From Spirochaetaceae bacterium (lineage in GTDB: Bacteria; Spirochaetota; Spirochaetia; CADAEX01), in NCBI GenBank assembly GCA_009778835.1, contig WRFK01000001.1, positions 1 to 30,609 of the forward strand: 30,609 bases of DNA, given 5' to 3'. This document shows, one piece after another, positions 16,249 to 23,911 of this stretch (position 1 is its first letter; each line of letters opens with the position of its first letter). Position numbers and translations under genes: made by a program. The notes under the pieces were generated by a model. That model was not told where the DNA came from and ran no database searches. It was given only the letters and a program-made list of their open reading frames with translations.

Positions 16249-16468
16249 TTAAAAGCTAGCAATTTATTTTGTATTTGGCAATATAAGAGCCAATTGGCAG
16301 CACTATTTTCCAACGAGCTGATCGGTGGTGAAGGTTTTTTCCGGGTTTTAGCAGATCAAGCTTCAGCAGGTTAACGTGGATTTTTAATACAAAATCAATA
16401 ATATAACCCAAAGGAGCTGATAATTGCTTGCCTGCAAGTAATAATATGAAGTGCTGTTGCTCTGCTTC
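16249..16468. other. Gap before tRNA-Leu; weak minus-strand reading frame only
   Basis: An 84-codon open frame on the minus strand (16256-16510) covers most of this gap, but it has no ribosome site, an unusual His/Gln-rich composition and no family resemblance. It would also overlap the tRNA promoter. A small palindrome (GCCAATTGGC, 16289-16298) lies in it. A small RNA is possible but I see no recognised one. I do not call a gene here. Confidence 0.3.
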
Positions 16469-16497
16469 TTGACACACTTGTAGGGCTTGTTTATATT
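16469..16497 (+). promoter_or_regulatory. Strong sigma70-type promoter for tRNA-Leu
   Basis: TTGACA (16469-16474) and TATATT (16492-16497) with a 17-nt spacer. The predicted start is around 16504, about 15 nt before the mature tRNA 5' end. Confidence 0.7.
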
Positions 16498-16519
16498 TCA
16501 AAATGATCATATTGATCCT

Positions 16520-16603
16520 GCCCGGATGGTGAAATTGGCAGACACGCTAGATTCAGGTTCTAGTGCCGGTTGCGGCATGGAGGTTCAAGTCCTCTTCCGG
16601 GCA
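16520..16603 (+). tRNA. tRNA-Leu (anticodon CAG)
   Basis: An 84-nt class II tRNA. Acceptor GCCCGGA pairs with TCCGGGC; the anticodon stem CTAGA/TCTAG holds the loop TTCAGGT with anticodon CAG; a long variable arm (GCC...GGC) follows; and the T arm is GAGG-TTCAAGT-CCTC. The terminal CCA is not encoded. It marks the change from the housekeeping genes to the defence island, as expected for a tRNA used as an integration site, but I found no second copy of its 3' end in the window. Confidence 0.97.
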
Positions 16604-17115
16604 ATTAGCTAATTCATTTCTCTGAAAGAATATAATAAACGGAAACACATCATTATCTGATATGACCCATGATGAATTATATAATAATACTCCATTGCGA
16701 GGGGAAATTCCACTTGATCGTGTATGTACTATGACTATTACAGACACTTTAATACTCCTGATTTCACAGAATAAGAAAAACGCCACTTACTAGAGGTTTT
16801 AAGCTCGAATGAAGCAGGAAAGTTTACCTTCATATAAAGCTGGCAAAGAAGCGTATATAAAAAAATATCCTTCTTTAGTTGATTTTATAAAACAATAACC
16901 ATAGATGAGTGGTTCAGAAAATTCCCGATTCCCGCAAACGATAATTCTTCAATCTCCTGAAGTATGACCGACCAATAATAAAAATACATAGCTGGTTATA
17001 TATTATTACATCTAAATGATTTTTATATACAATTGGTCGAGTCGTTATTTTGCAAGAGCATACAAAAATAAGTTAACAAGGCTATTTTTAGACATGATCT
17101 AGGTTTTTACTGAAG
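16604..17115. other. Gene-poor stretch after tRNA-Leu with decayed sequence
   Basis: No convincing gene. A 29-codon open frame at 16809-16898 (plus strand; MKQESLPSYKAGKEAY..., ending FIKQ) has protein-like composition and may be the remnant of a lost gene, but I do not recognise it. An inverted repeat, CGACCAAT (16969-16976) and ATTGGTCG (17032-17039), encloses 55 AT-rich bases and might be a recombination or regulatory site. No integrase gene is visible. Confidence 0.5.
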
Positions 17116-17400
17116 CTACTTTAATGGAACTATTTTAAGGGTTTTGCCAAGTGGGGCTAATATCTTAAGAACAGTATCAAGCTGAGGATTTGTTGTGCCT
17201 TTTTCCATTCTTGCAATTATAGGTTGTTTTACGCCGCTCATTTCTTCAAGCTTTTTTTGAGATAATCCTTTTGCCTGCCTTGCTTTTATAAGCTCTCCAA
17301 TAAGAGCTACACGCAAATCACTTTCTGCTATTTCTTCAGGTGTAAAAACTTCTTTTCTTACATCGTCCCATTTACTGCCAATAGCGTTACTTTTTTTCAT
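17116..17400 (-). CDS. HTH-domain antitoxin (HigA-like)
   Basis: A 94-residue XRE/Cro-type helix-turn-helix protein. The DNA-binding part is LIKARQAKGLSQKKLEEMSGVKQPIIARMEKG (about 38-69), with GLSQKKLEEMSGV and QPIIARMEKGTTNP as the two core helices. It ends LGKTLKIVPLK, typical of HigA-like antitoxins. It lies 42 nt downstream of a RelE/HigB-like toxin gene, the reversed order (toxin first) typical of higBA. It should bind and neutralise the toxin and repress the shared promoter at 17821-17865. AGGAG lies about 8 nt before the ATG. Confidence 0.88.
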   Translation of the reverse strand: MKKSNAIGSKWDDVRKEVFTPEEIAESDLRVALIGELIKARQAKGLSQKKLEEMSGVKQPIIARMEKGTTNPQLDTVLKILAPLGKTLKIVPLK

Positions 17401-17442
17401 TTTCCTTACTCCTTACTTTCAGATTCCGCACTTTCCTACTCT

Positions 17443-17799
17443 TTATTCACTATTCCTCGCTATAAAATCATTCATGTTTCTCTTCGCTTGATCTATTTCC
17501 TTCTTAGGTGTCTTTTGTGTTTTTTTTATAAAGTGATGGAGAAGTATAAAACTTTTATCTATCCATCCTATAAATAAAATACGATCCCTAAGCGGTCTTA
17601 ATTCCCATATTTTATCGCCAAGATGTTTTATATAAGGTTCACCAGCCTGAGTCCCATATAATTTTAAGATTTGAATATAGTCCTGTATTTTGTTCAGTTT
17701 TATACGATTGTCTTTGCCTTTTCTGCTTGCCAAATTTTTTATATAGTCTTTTATAGGTTCTTTCCCCTTTTTATCTTTATAAAAGAATATTTCATACAC
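17443..17799 (-). CDS. RelE/HigB-type toxin (Gp49-like)
   Basis: A 118-residue protein of the phage Gp49-like/HigB toxin family: MYEIFFYKDKKGKEPIKDYI at the start, then GEPYIKHLGDKIWELRPLRDRILFIGW, the family core, then FILLHHFIKKTQKTPKKEI. Members of this superfamily are ribosome-dependent mRNA interferases. The basic residues of the ELRPLRDR and HHFIKKTQKTP segments are the usual functional region. It is first in the operon, with a promoter 20 nt upstream. Confidence 0.88.
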   Translation of the reverse strand: MYEIFFYKDKKGKEPIKDYIKNLASRKGKDNRIKLNKIQDYIQILKLYGTQAGEPYIKHLGDKIWELRPLRDRILFIGWIDKSFILLHHFIKKTQKTPKKEIDQAKRNMNDFIARNSE

Positions 17800-17820
17800 C
17801 TTTATTTTACCTCGATTTTG

Positions 17821-17865
17821 ATTATACTTTTGAGTTATTAAAAAGTCAATAACTTTTAAGTTATT
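17821..17865 (-). promoter_or_regulatory. Promoter and operator of the HigBA-like operon
   Basis: On the minus strand TTGACT (17844-17849), a 17-nt spacer and a perfect TATAAT (17821-17826). Overlapping the -35 is a palindrome AATAACTT-TT-AAGTTATT (17848-17865, plus strand). A variant of the same sequence (AATAACTCAAAAGT on the minus strand) repeats within the spacer. This is the layout expected for autorepression by the HTH antitoxin. Confidence 0.7.
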
Positions 17866-18064
17866 ACAGTTTTAAGATATTTATTTACATTTGCTGGAAT
17901 CGACGGAGTTAGGCATTTTTCAGATTGTATATAAAAATAGGTGTTAATGGCTATCATAATTTTATATAATTCGAAATGATTGCAAATACCGTTTTTTTCA
18001 TGATATGTACCGATCAATGTTATATTATACATATAAACACCAATGTTTAATTTCTTTTCTGCTG

Positions 18065-18760
18065 CTATGAATCTAGTTTTTTGTCAATAGATGAGATAAA
18101 TGTTTTTAAATGATCACAAATAAACCAAAATATAGCGTCAAATTGATTTGGCGTAAAAGTTATTGTATCTCCATGCTTCATATTAGCCCAATGTGCGACT
18201 AAATGCTTTTTTTCTTTCTCATCAACTATTCCCTTAGAGTGAATGATAATATTACGAATATTAAATAGGTTATTTATATATGTTATTCCTTGCCAGTCAC
18301 AAATAACAGGGTGAATACCATAATGTTCGCATACACGATAAATTATTTTTGCCCCTGCTGTATTTAAACAATATTTTTGAGTACAGCGATCAACAGTTGC
18401 CTTTTCCTTTATCTTAGCCTTTTTTACACGTGAAATATCTAAAATTTCTTCAAGCAGATCATTAAATGCCGTAATTAATGCGATAAAGGTTTGCTTGCGA
18501 TAATTTTGGGAGAAAGAACCTGAATTAATTAAATCTTTTATATCAGATATACTCCTTATCGAGGTTAGAGATTCATGAAAATTATCACTTGCAGATATTT
18601 TTTGATCAAGATCAATTTTATTAAATTCTATATATTCATCAAGTAAACAACATGATAAATAAAATATTAATAATTCATTTGCTCTGTATAAAAATGTATC
18701 ATATATTTTTTTGAGTTTTGAATTTTTTATACAGACTTTCCATCGATTCATATTTTTCAT
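18065..18760 (-). CDS. Putative HEPN-type RNase/defence protein (RNIIIH motif)
   Basis: 231 residues, largely helical, of no family I can name. It holds R169-N170-I-I-I-H174, an R(N)x3H motif that fits the R-x4-6-H catalytic signature of HEPN RNases, in a NLFNIRNIIIHSKG context typical of such motifs. The start at 18758-18760 is chosen because GAGGA lies about 8 nt upstream; an earlier in-frame TTG is unlikely. It is read in the same direction as the Abi_C and FRG genes and is separated from Abi_C by a putative recombination site, so it may be one of a series of single-gene defence cassettes. RNase activity is inferred from the motif only. Confidence 0.6.
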   Translation of the reverse strand: MKNMNRWKVCIKNSKLKKIYDTFLYRANELLIFYLSCCLLDEYIEFNKIDLDQKISASDNFHESLTSIRSISDIKDLINSGSFSQNYRKQTFIALITAFNDLLEEILDISRVKKAKIKEKATVDRCTQKYCLNTAGAKIIYRVCEHYGIHPVICDWQGITYINNLFNIRNIIIHSKGIVDEKEKKHLVAHWANMKHGDTITFTPNQFDAIFWFICDHLKTFISSIDKKLDS

Positions 18761-18801
18761 ATTTTTTATCCTCAAGAAACATAATATTTAGAAAAGATTT
18801 T

Positions 18802-18943
18802 GTCTAACGATAAATAGATATACGACCTTGGGTGTGCCCAATAGGGATGACCTAAGGTTGTGGAGTTTTTTGTATGGGAACGAGCGGAGCGACTGACCTA
18901 GCAAAAATGTAACCAAAGCTTCTAAGGACTGCGTATGTTATAC
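18802..18943 (-). repeat. attC-like site between the Abi_C and HEPN genes
   Basis: On the minus strand, 30 nt after the Abi_C stop, GTATAAC (18937-18943) begins a 142-nt stretch that ends with GTTAGAC (18802-18808). The latter matches the GTTRRRY core of integron attC sites exactly, and its complement matches RYYYAAC. An internal hairpin TTGGG/CCCAA is present. The left arm ACTTCGTATAAC is shared with the other two sites here. It also resembles XerC-type or Cre-type arms, so the recombinase type is open. Confidence 0.38.
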
Positions 18944-18973
18944 GAAGTGCTATCTATATATGTTTTGAAACAT

Positions 18974-19909
18974 TTAGAAATCATTTTTGCTGTTTAAATT
19001 CTTTTCACCAACAGAAAGAATAAAATCACCCATTGTTATAGCTGCATTAACATAAAGCCTCGCATGATATTCTAAAATATTAATTCTCTTGTTCCCAAGT
19101 CCATGAGAATCACTACCTTCATTTCTCATTTGTGCGATAGAGGATATTATTTTCTCTAAACCAGACAAAAGCATATTGATACGTTTATCAATATCCTTAT
19201 TTTGGTGCATATTATAAAGTGTTTTTACCTGATTATAAAGTTTTCCTATATCGCCACTATCAGATGGTTCTTCCCCCTTTTTTTCAATAACATAACAAAA
19301 TATTTCTTCTAAAAGTGTTCTAGATTTAGTTATTGCACTGTCAAAGTTTGATTCAAGTATGTCTCTCATTGCTCGCTCGGATAAACTCTTAATATAATCC
19401 CGATCAATTTTTTTTACAGTTGGGGTTTCAACAGTAATATTTGAACCAATTTTACGAATAATAAATTGAGCACCTGATGTAATAATCTCATTTCCCCCAA
19501 AATATAAAATACCGTTTATCTTTGTAATTACTGTTTCAATAATTTTCCTATGTGCCCTTTCGATTGTTATGGGCGACATACCTTTGAGTTTGTCAACAAA
19601 TTGTTCTTTTGAAAATAAATAACTTAGAAATTTTGTCATATTCTTATTGTCAATACAGTATTTCAATAGATCATCAAAATAAGCCCATCTACTTTGGGCT
19701 CCGCCATTCCACCCATAAGAAGCAGGCAGTCCAAATGTGTTTGAAATTTCACATATAGTGGGTCCGCTCAAGTATGGCATGGAAACAGTTATTGGAGCTC
19801 CGCCATCTTCATTTTTAATTTCACCGAAATTTGTATCACCATCAAGAATGGTTATGATTTGTTTGTTACGTAATAACTCAAATTGACTATCAAGTTTATT
19901 ATTAGCCAT
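18974..19909 (-). CDS. Abortive-infection family protein with Abi_C domain
   Basis: 311 residues. The C-terminal ~120 match the Abi_C (abortive infection C-terminus) domain: SRTLLEEIFCYVIEKKG, then DIGKLYNQVKTLYN, MLLSGLEKIISSIAQMRNEG and SDSHGLG. The RNEGSDSH motif has R-x6-H spacing, which would suit a HEPN-like active site. The N-terminal ~170 residues are unassigned. AAGGG lies 4 nt before the ATG. Such proteins stop phage spread by harming the infected cell. It is flanked by related putative recombination sites on both sides. Confidence 0.75.
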   Translation of the reverse strand: MANNKLDSQFELLRNKQIITILDGDTNFGEIKNEDGGAPITVSMPYLSGPTICEISNTFGLPASYGWNGGAQSRWAYFDDLLKYCIDNKNMTKFLSYLFSKEQFVDKLKGMSPITIERAHRKIIETVITKINGILYFGGNEIITSGAQFIIRKIGSNITVETPTVKKIDRDYIKSLSERAMRDILESNFDSAITKSRTLLEEIFCYVIEKKGEEPSDSGDIGKLYNQVKTLYNMHQNKDIDKRINMLLSGLEKIISSIAQMRNEGSDSHGLGNKRINILEYHARLYVNAAITMGDFILSVGEKNLNSKNDF

Positions 19910-19969
19910 TTACCCTTCCATGCTTTACAAGCTACCCTATATAAGGCATATTTTACAATATATTAATAA

Positions 19970-20001
19970 GGCTAACTAATGGTGCTAATCGCGTGTTATC
20001 C
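19970..20001 (-). repeat. Short attC-like core between the FRG and Abi_C genes
   Basis: On the minus strand GGATAAC (19995-20001) and GTTAGCC (19970-19976) lie only 18 nt apart, with the arm ACTTCGGATAACACGCG very like the arm of the site at 18937. The FRG stop codon (TAA) lies inside GGATAAC. It is shorter than any normal attC (about 57 nt or more), so it may be a deleted site. Confidence 0.3.
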
Positions 20002-20961
20002 GAAGTCACACATTTTAAGATTATTTTCCATAGATAAACAAACACCTTGAAAACCTGGAAATAAATATTCTTCTGAATATTTATCACGCTTTAATTGCTT
20101 CAAAATATCTAATTTTAAGTCTTTTGGAATAATATATTTATATAGCAACTTATTATTTTGAAAATATTCCTCACTTTCTTTAATATTATTATCAATAAAA
20201 TCACATATTAATTTATCCAATGGGCTTCTATTAATAACTTCTTGATTTAGTGCTGGGTGTAAATTAGGTAAATCAGCTAATCCTCTTTTTGTTATTTTCC
20301 ATGTCGAAAATAATCCCTTTTGAGCGCCTAGATATTTATTTCCATGATATGAAGGTCTATAAAATTGTAATGGGGATTTATTATATGCTGGCTTAAGAAA
20401 ATTAAAATATTGATGATTTATAGCCCAAACTACACAATCCTTTTTTACTTCATCAATATTGTAAATACCAGATGTGGCAAAAGATAAAGCAATTTTATAG
20501 TCATATGTCCAATCTAATAACCTTGTTGGAAGTCCATAATGCTGAGCAAGTCCTGCAATTTCCATAAAATCTTTTGGCAACCATTCTTCCGTGTTTAAAT
20601 ATGTTGATAATTCAAAATTGTCATCAATATTATTTCTAAATCTATCAACTCGCGGTAATTCTAACCCTGATCTGTCTGCAATATTATAAAAGTTTTTTAA
20701 AATATTATATTCTGCGATAATTTGCCAATTTTCCCATTCAGATTGATTTTCAACAATAGGTTTACCACCACTCAATGACCATAAATATTCTTTATTGCCA
20801 ATTCTTAATGAAGAAGGTATTAATGAGTAATTAATATCTTTTTGCCCACGAAAAACATAAGATTCATTTAAATTTGAATATTTTCCATAAAGTGCATTTA
20901 GATTAATAGCTTCTTCGGCAGATGAAATTTCATATGTTTCTAAATATATTTTATTTTCCAT
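19996..20961 (-). CDS. FRG-domain protein
   Basis: 321 residues with the FRG domain motifs: ESYVFRGQKDINYSLIPSSLR near residue 35, then LAQHYGLPTRLLDWTYD (about residues 138-154) and AQKGLFSTW (about 213-221). FRG-domain proteins are of unknown biochemical function but are common in defence islands and mobile elements. No good ribosome site is seen before the ATG. The stop codon is formed by the core of the recombination-like site. A short C-terminal tail (MENNLKMCDFG) ends exactly at that core. Confidence 0.8.
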   Translation of the reverse strand: MENKIYLETYEISSAEEAINLNALYGKYSNLNESYVFRGQKDINYSLIPSSLRIGNKEYLWSLSGGKPIVENQSEWENWQIIAEYNILKNFYNIADRSGLELPRVDRFRNNIDDNFELSTYLNTEEWLPKDFMEIAGLAQHYGLPTRLLDWTYDYKIALSFATSGIYNIDEVKKDCVVWAINHQYFNFLKPAYNKSPLQFYRPSYHGNKYLGAQKGLFSTWKITKRGLADLPNLHPALNQEVINRSPLDKLICDFIDNNIKESEEYFQNNKLLYKYIIPKDLKLDILKQLKRDKYSEEYLFPGFQGVCLSMENNLKMCDFG

Positions 20962-21015
20962 AAATAATTTTAAAACATTTGAAATATGTATTTAATCTGT
21001 ATTTTGTGCGATTTC

Positions 21016-21111
21016 GTATAACATATTATATACCTTTTGTATTTGCTATAAGGCGAAATACATATTATCACCAAAGTAAGGATATAATTCGAAGAAAGTA
21101 GCATGTTATAG
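21016..21111 (-). repeat. attC-like imperfect palindrome between Res and FRG genes
   Basis: On the minus strand CTATAACATGC (21101-21111) and ATGTTATACG near 21015-21024 form the outer arms of a 96-nt imperfect palindrome. Further pairing is visible inside: TTATATACCTT against AAGGATATAA, and GTATTTGC against GCGAAATAC. This folded form, with GTATAAC/GTTATAG ends, is what an attC site would show. The outer arm ATTTCGTATAAC matches those at 18937 and 19995, in the opposite direction. Confidence 0.42.
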
Positions 21112-21170
21112 TTTTTATAGGTCGAATTTCTAGTTTCAAAGAAGTAAAGATTGGAAGATTCTTTGTATTA

Positions 21171-23909
21171 TTATTCACTATATTTTGTATCGCCTGAATC
21201 GGCAGCAATTCCCATGCCATAACCATCAGGAATAATAGGATACTGAACAATATTATCAAAGTTAGGATCAACTATATTTGGGTTGTCTGCATTACTACCT
21301 GCAATCATTCGGTAAATCATATTACTGCCTGTTGCAAGAGCTTTAGCCGCTTCTTTTTTTGCCTGTACAACTTTATCTTCGAGTTTATTATCACCCTTAA
21401 TCTCAATAATTTGGAAACTGCCATTCTTCATTTCAACTAAAAAATCAGGGTAGTAGTTCCGATAACGGTATGATTCAGGGTCTGTATATCCAATGGCAAA
21501 ATCGGTTTTACTTTTATCGGTAAACATGCCAGTAAAATAGATATTTTTTACTTCTTTATTTAAAAGGAACTGAATAAAACATTCCAATTCAGGTTTTGAA
21601 TCAAAACAATAGTGAGATGCGTGGAAACTCTTGTTTTTATAATCGATAAATCTCTTTTCCTCAAAATGAGCAACCAACCCAGGGTCGGTGTAAAACTCAT
21701 AAAAGTCTAATACCCCTTCAGGCTTTTTCAATAAAACAATTTCTCTTTCAATCTCTGATGATTCAATATTAATATTATAAATAGCAGTAAATATCTTTGG
21801 AATAATTTCATCATATAGTATTTCATTATAGTCATTCACTCTATTAAGTATTTTACTAATACCGCTAATAGATTTCTCCAGGATTGCCTCAATCTTGAAC
21901 GCCCCAGTATCAGGAAAAAACCGTGCAATTTCAAAAACCAGTGTATACTCGCTAAATCTTACTTTTTCTGCAATATCGGTCACAACTGCCTTTTTATCCT
22001 GAACCGTCATTGAAAGATTTGTTTTTTCTGTGACCGTCTGCTGGTATTTGGTAACATCAATACTGTCAATATAAAAGTCAATCGGTTCTATAACATCATT
22101 CTTTCTAATATTATACTTAACCAATTTTTCCTTTATCGTGATTTTTCGCGGAGGGGGTAACATTCTTACTTTTATTGATTCATTTTTATTCTTATTATTA
22201 TTGGAAAGGTCTTTAATACTCATATTAAAGTTCTTATTCAATTCAGCGTCTAATATATCATAATTTGCTTTGGATAAATAAACTGTTGCTGTTTCCTGTT
22301 TTGGAGCTTCGTTGTCTGCTCTTATCTGTCGCATACAACGCATGGTGCTCTGTAAAACAAAAACTTTGGAAAAAGAATCACGGTACAATGCAACACCAAA
22401 CAAAGAACGACAGTTCCAGCCTTCTTTCCCTTTACCGCACAAAAGAATAAACTGCTTTTTTGAGCCTTCAGTACCAACAACATCTAAATTGTTAAAATGC
22501 CTAATTTCGTCATTACCAGTAAGGTCAGGATTACCATCACCCACATTTACAAGTATTGTAGAAATATCTATGCCTTTTTCTGCTAAAAGTTTTTCAAGAG
22601 TAGGTTTTACTTCTTTTCGTATCTCATCAACAGTAGAAGTAAATATTGCGATTTTCGGCAGCAACCCTTCAAAAGTTCTTTTTTTATAAATATCAAGAAA
22701 ACCAGGAACTTTATTACCTTCTGTATCAGTATAGCCATTCACTACGGCTCTTAAAAACTCGATATCTTTTACATTTCCAAAACCTTTAATATCGACTTCT
22801 TTTAAGTATTCAGCTCTTATTGCCTGTTTAAGACCGCAGGCGTAGACAACCTCCGGTAGTACCTGCCGTTCTACATAAGGCGTACCAGTAAAATTATAAC
22901 AAGCGACAACTTGCGTATTGTATTTCTTTAACTCCTCTGCAAGAAGATTTATAGTCGTTCTAAAACTTGTAACTTTACCGCCTAATAAATCATCTTTAAG
23001 TTTTGAACCAAACAAATGATGCGCCTCGTCAACATACACTCCAAGTTGTGGCAACCGGCATAATTTTTGAAACCTCTCATTCGGTGGCAGTAAAGTTTCA
23101 TCACTGTTTAAATCTTCATCATCTAAAATTGAAGATAGCAAACTACTAGCATACATTTTATCAACAGGCGATTTTTCTTTATGTGATTTCTTCACTATAA
23201 TTTTCTGATTATTGGTGATAATGATATTCATTATTGACTTGTCAATCGTATTAAGTGTAGTGCTTGTATCTTCCAGGAAATGAATTTTAATATTAGCATC
23301 TAAAATAAAAGCATATTCTGACGGTACAACTAAAGTTTTATCAAAATCTATAATTTCACTTGCCAATGTTTGTAAAACAGTTTTATCTGGTGCAAAAATC
23401 AAAGCATTATGACAATACGTTTTTTCTTTCGGATATTTATTCGCCAATAAAAACTCATAAAAAATACACGTTGCTATCAAACGGCTTTTACCTAGTCCCA
23501 TTGTCAAAGCGTAAATATAATTTGGATAATCTGTCCTGAATTGTTCCAGTTGCTTGAACAATACTTCTGTTTGTTCTTTTGTCTGTTGGTCAAACAGCCC
23601 CAAGCGTTCATTCGCATAATAAGACCGTTCGGAAAAATCCCCTTCTTTTTTTACCCACTGCTCAAATATTTCAATTACCTGCTTATTTTCAAAAAACTCT
23701 TTTATTAACACATACATTTCAAGTGCTTCGAATTGAGGCGGTCTAAGATAAGCTTCCGGTCTTTCTTTTCTGTCATTATAGGCAAGGAACGTTTTTGTCA
23801 ATGGTTTGTACCGTGAACGTATTTTTCCTCGTGCGTCCTCGTAGAATCCCCACAACTGTTCATAAAAGGCAAACTGTTCGTTATAGCTATCAATTTTCTT
23901 TTTTGCCAT
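21171..23909 (-). CDS. Type III-like restriction enzyme Res subunit
   Basis: A 912-residue DEAD/DEAH helicase-nuclease. Motif I reads TMGLGKS (136-142), an unusual form of GxGKT; motif II DEAH is at 294-297; motif III TGTP at 341-344; and motif VI QSTMRCMRQIR follows in the second RecA-like domain. Near the C-terminus a PD-(D/E)xK nuclease site is visible: PD at 821-822 and EIK at 836-838. It needs the Mod subunit for site recognition and cuts after ATP-driven sliding between unmethylated sites. It starts 2 nt after the mod stop, so the two are one operon. Length is in the normal range for Type III Res. Confidence 0.9.
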   Translation of the reverse strand: MAKKKIDSYNEQFAFYEQLWGFYEDARGKIRSRYKPLTKTFLAYNDRKERPEAYLRPPQFEALEMYVLIKEFFENKQVIEIFEQWVKKEGDFSERSYYANERLGLFDQQTKEQTEVLFKQLEQFRTDYPNYIYALTMGLGKSRLIATCIFYEFLLANKYPKEKTYCHNALIFAPDKTVLQTLASEIIDFDKTLVVPSEYAFILDANIKIHFLEDTSTTLNTIDKSIMNIIITNNQKIIVKKSHKEKSPVDKMYASSLLSSILDDEDLNSDETLLPPNERFQKLCRLPQLGVYVDEAHHLFGSKLKDDLLGGKVTSFRTTINLLAEELKKYNTQVVACYNFTGTPYVERQVLPEVVYACGLKQAIRAEYLKEVDIKGFGNVKDIEFLRAVVNGYTDTEGNKVPGFLDIYKKRTFEGLLPKIAIFTSTVDEIRKEVKPTLEKLLAEKGIDISTILVNVGDGNPDLTGNDEIRHFNNLDVVGTEGSKKQFILLCGKGKEGWNCRSLFGVALYRDSFSKVFVLQSTMRCMRQIRADNEAPKQETATVYLSKANYDILDAELNKNFNMSIKDLSNNNKNKNESIKVRMLPPPRKITIKEKLVKYNIRKNDVIEPIDFYIDSIDVTKYQQTVTEKTNLSMTVQDKKAVVTDIAEKVRFSEYTLVFEIARFFPDTGAFKIEAILEKSISGISKILNRVNDYNEILYDEIIPKIFTAIYNINIESSEIEREIVLLKKPEGVLDFYEFYTDPGLVAHFEEKRFIDYKNKSFHASHYCFDSKPELECFIQFLLNKEVKNIYFTGMFTDKSKTDFAIGYTDPESYRYRNYYPDFLVEMKNGSFQIIEIKGDNKLEDKVVQAKKEAAKALATGSNMIYRMIAGSNADNPNIVDPNFDNIVQYPIIPDGYGMGIAADSGDTKYSE

Positions 23910-23911
23910 AA

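Noticed and set aside
16256..16510. 84-codon minus-strand frame or possible small RNA before tRNA-Leu
   Set aside because: No ribosome site, odd composition, overlap with the tRNA promoter, and no recognisable RNA motif (no 6S, SRP or tmRNA features found by eye).
16553..16786. 77-codon minus-strand frame across the tRNA-Leu 3' half
   Set aside because: Its C-terminal part is the antisense translation of the tRNA; such frames are common artefacts.
16969..17039. Inverted repeat CGACCAAT/ATTGGTCG as insertion-sequence ends
   Set aside because: Only 8 bp long, encloses 55 bases without a gene, and no transposase is present.
18010..18040. GTTATAT near the HEPN gene's 3' side as a fourth attC-like site
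   Set aside because: It lacks the TTCG(T/G)ATAAC arm and a partner core; the match is too short in AT-rich DNA.
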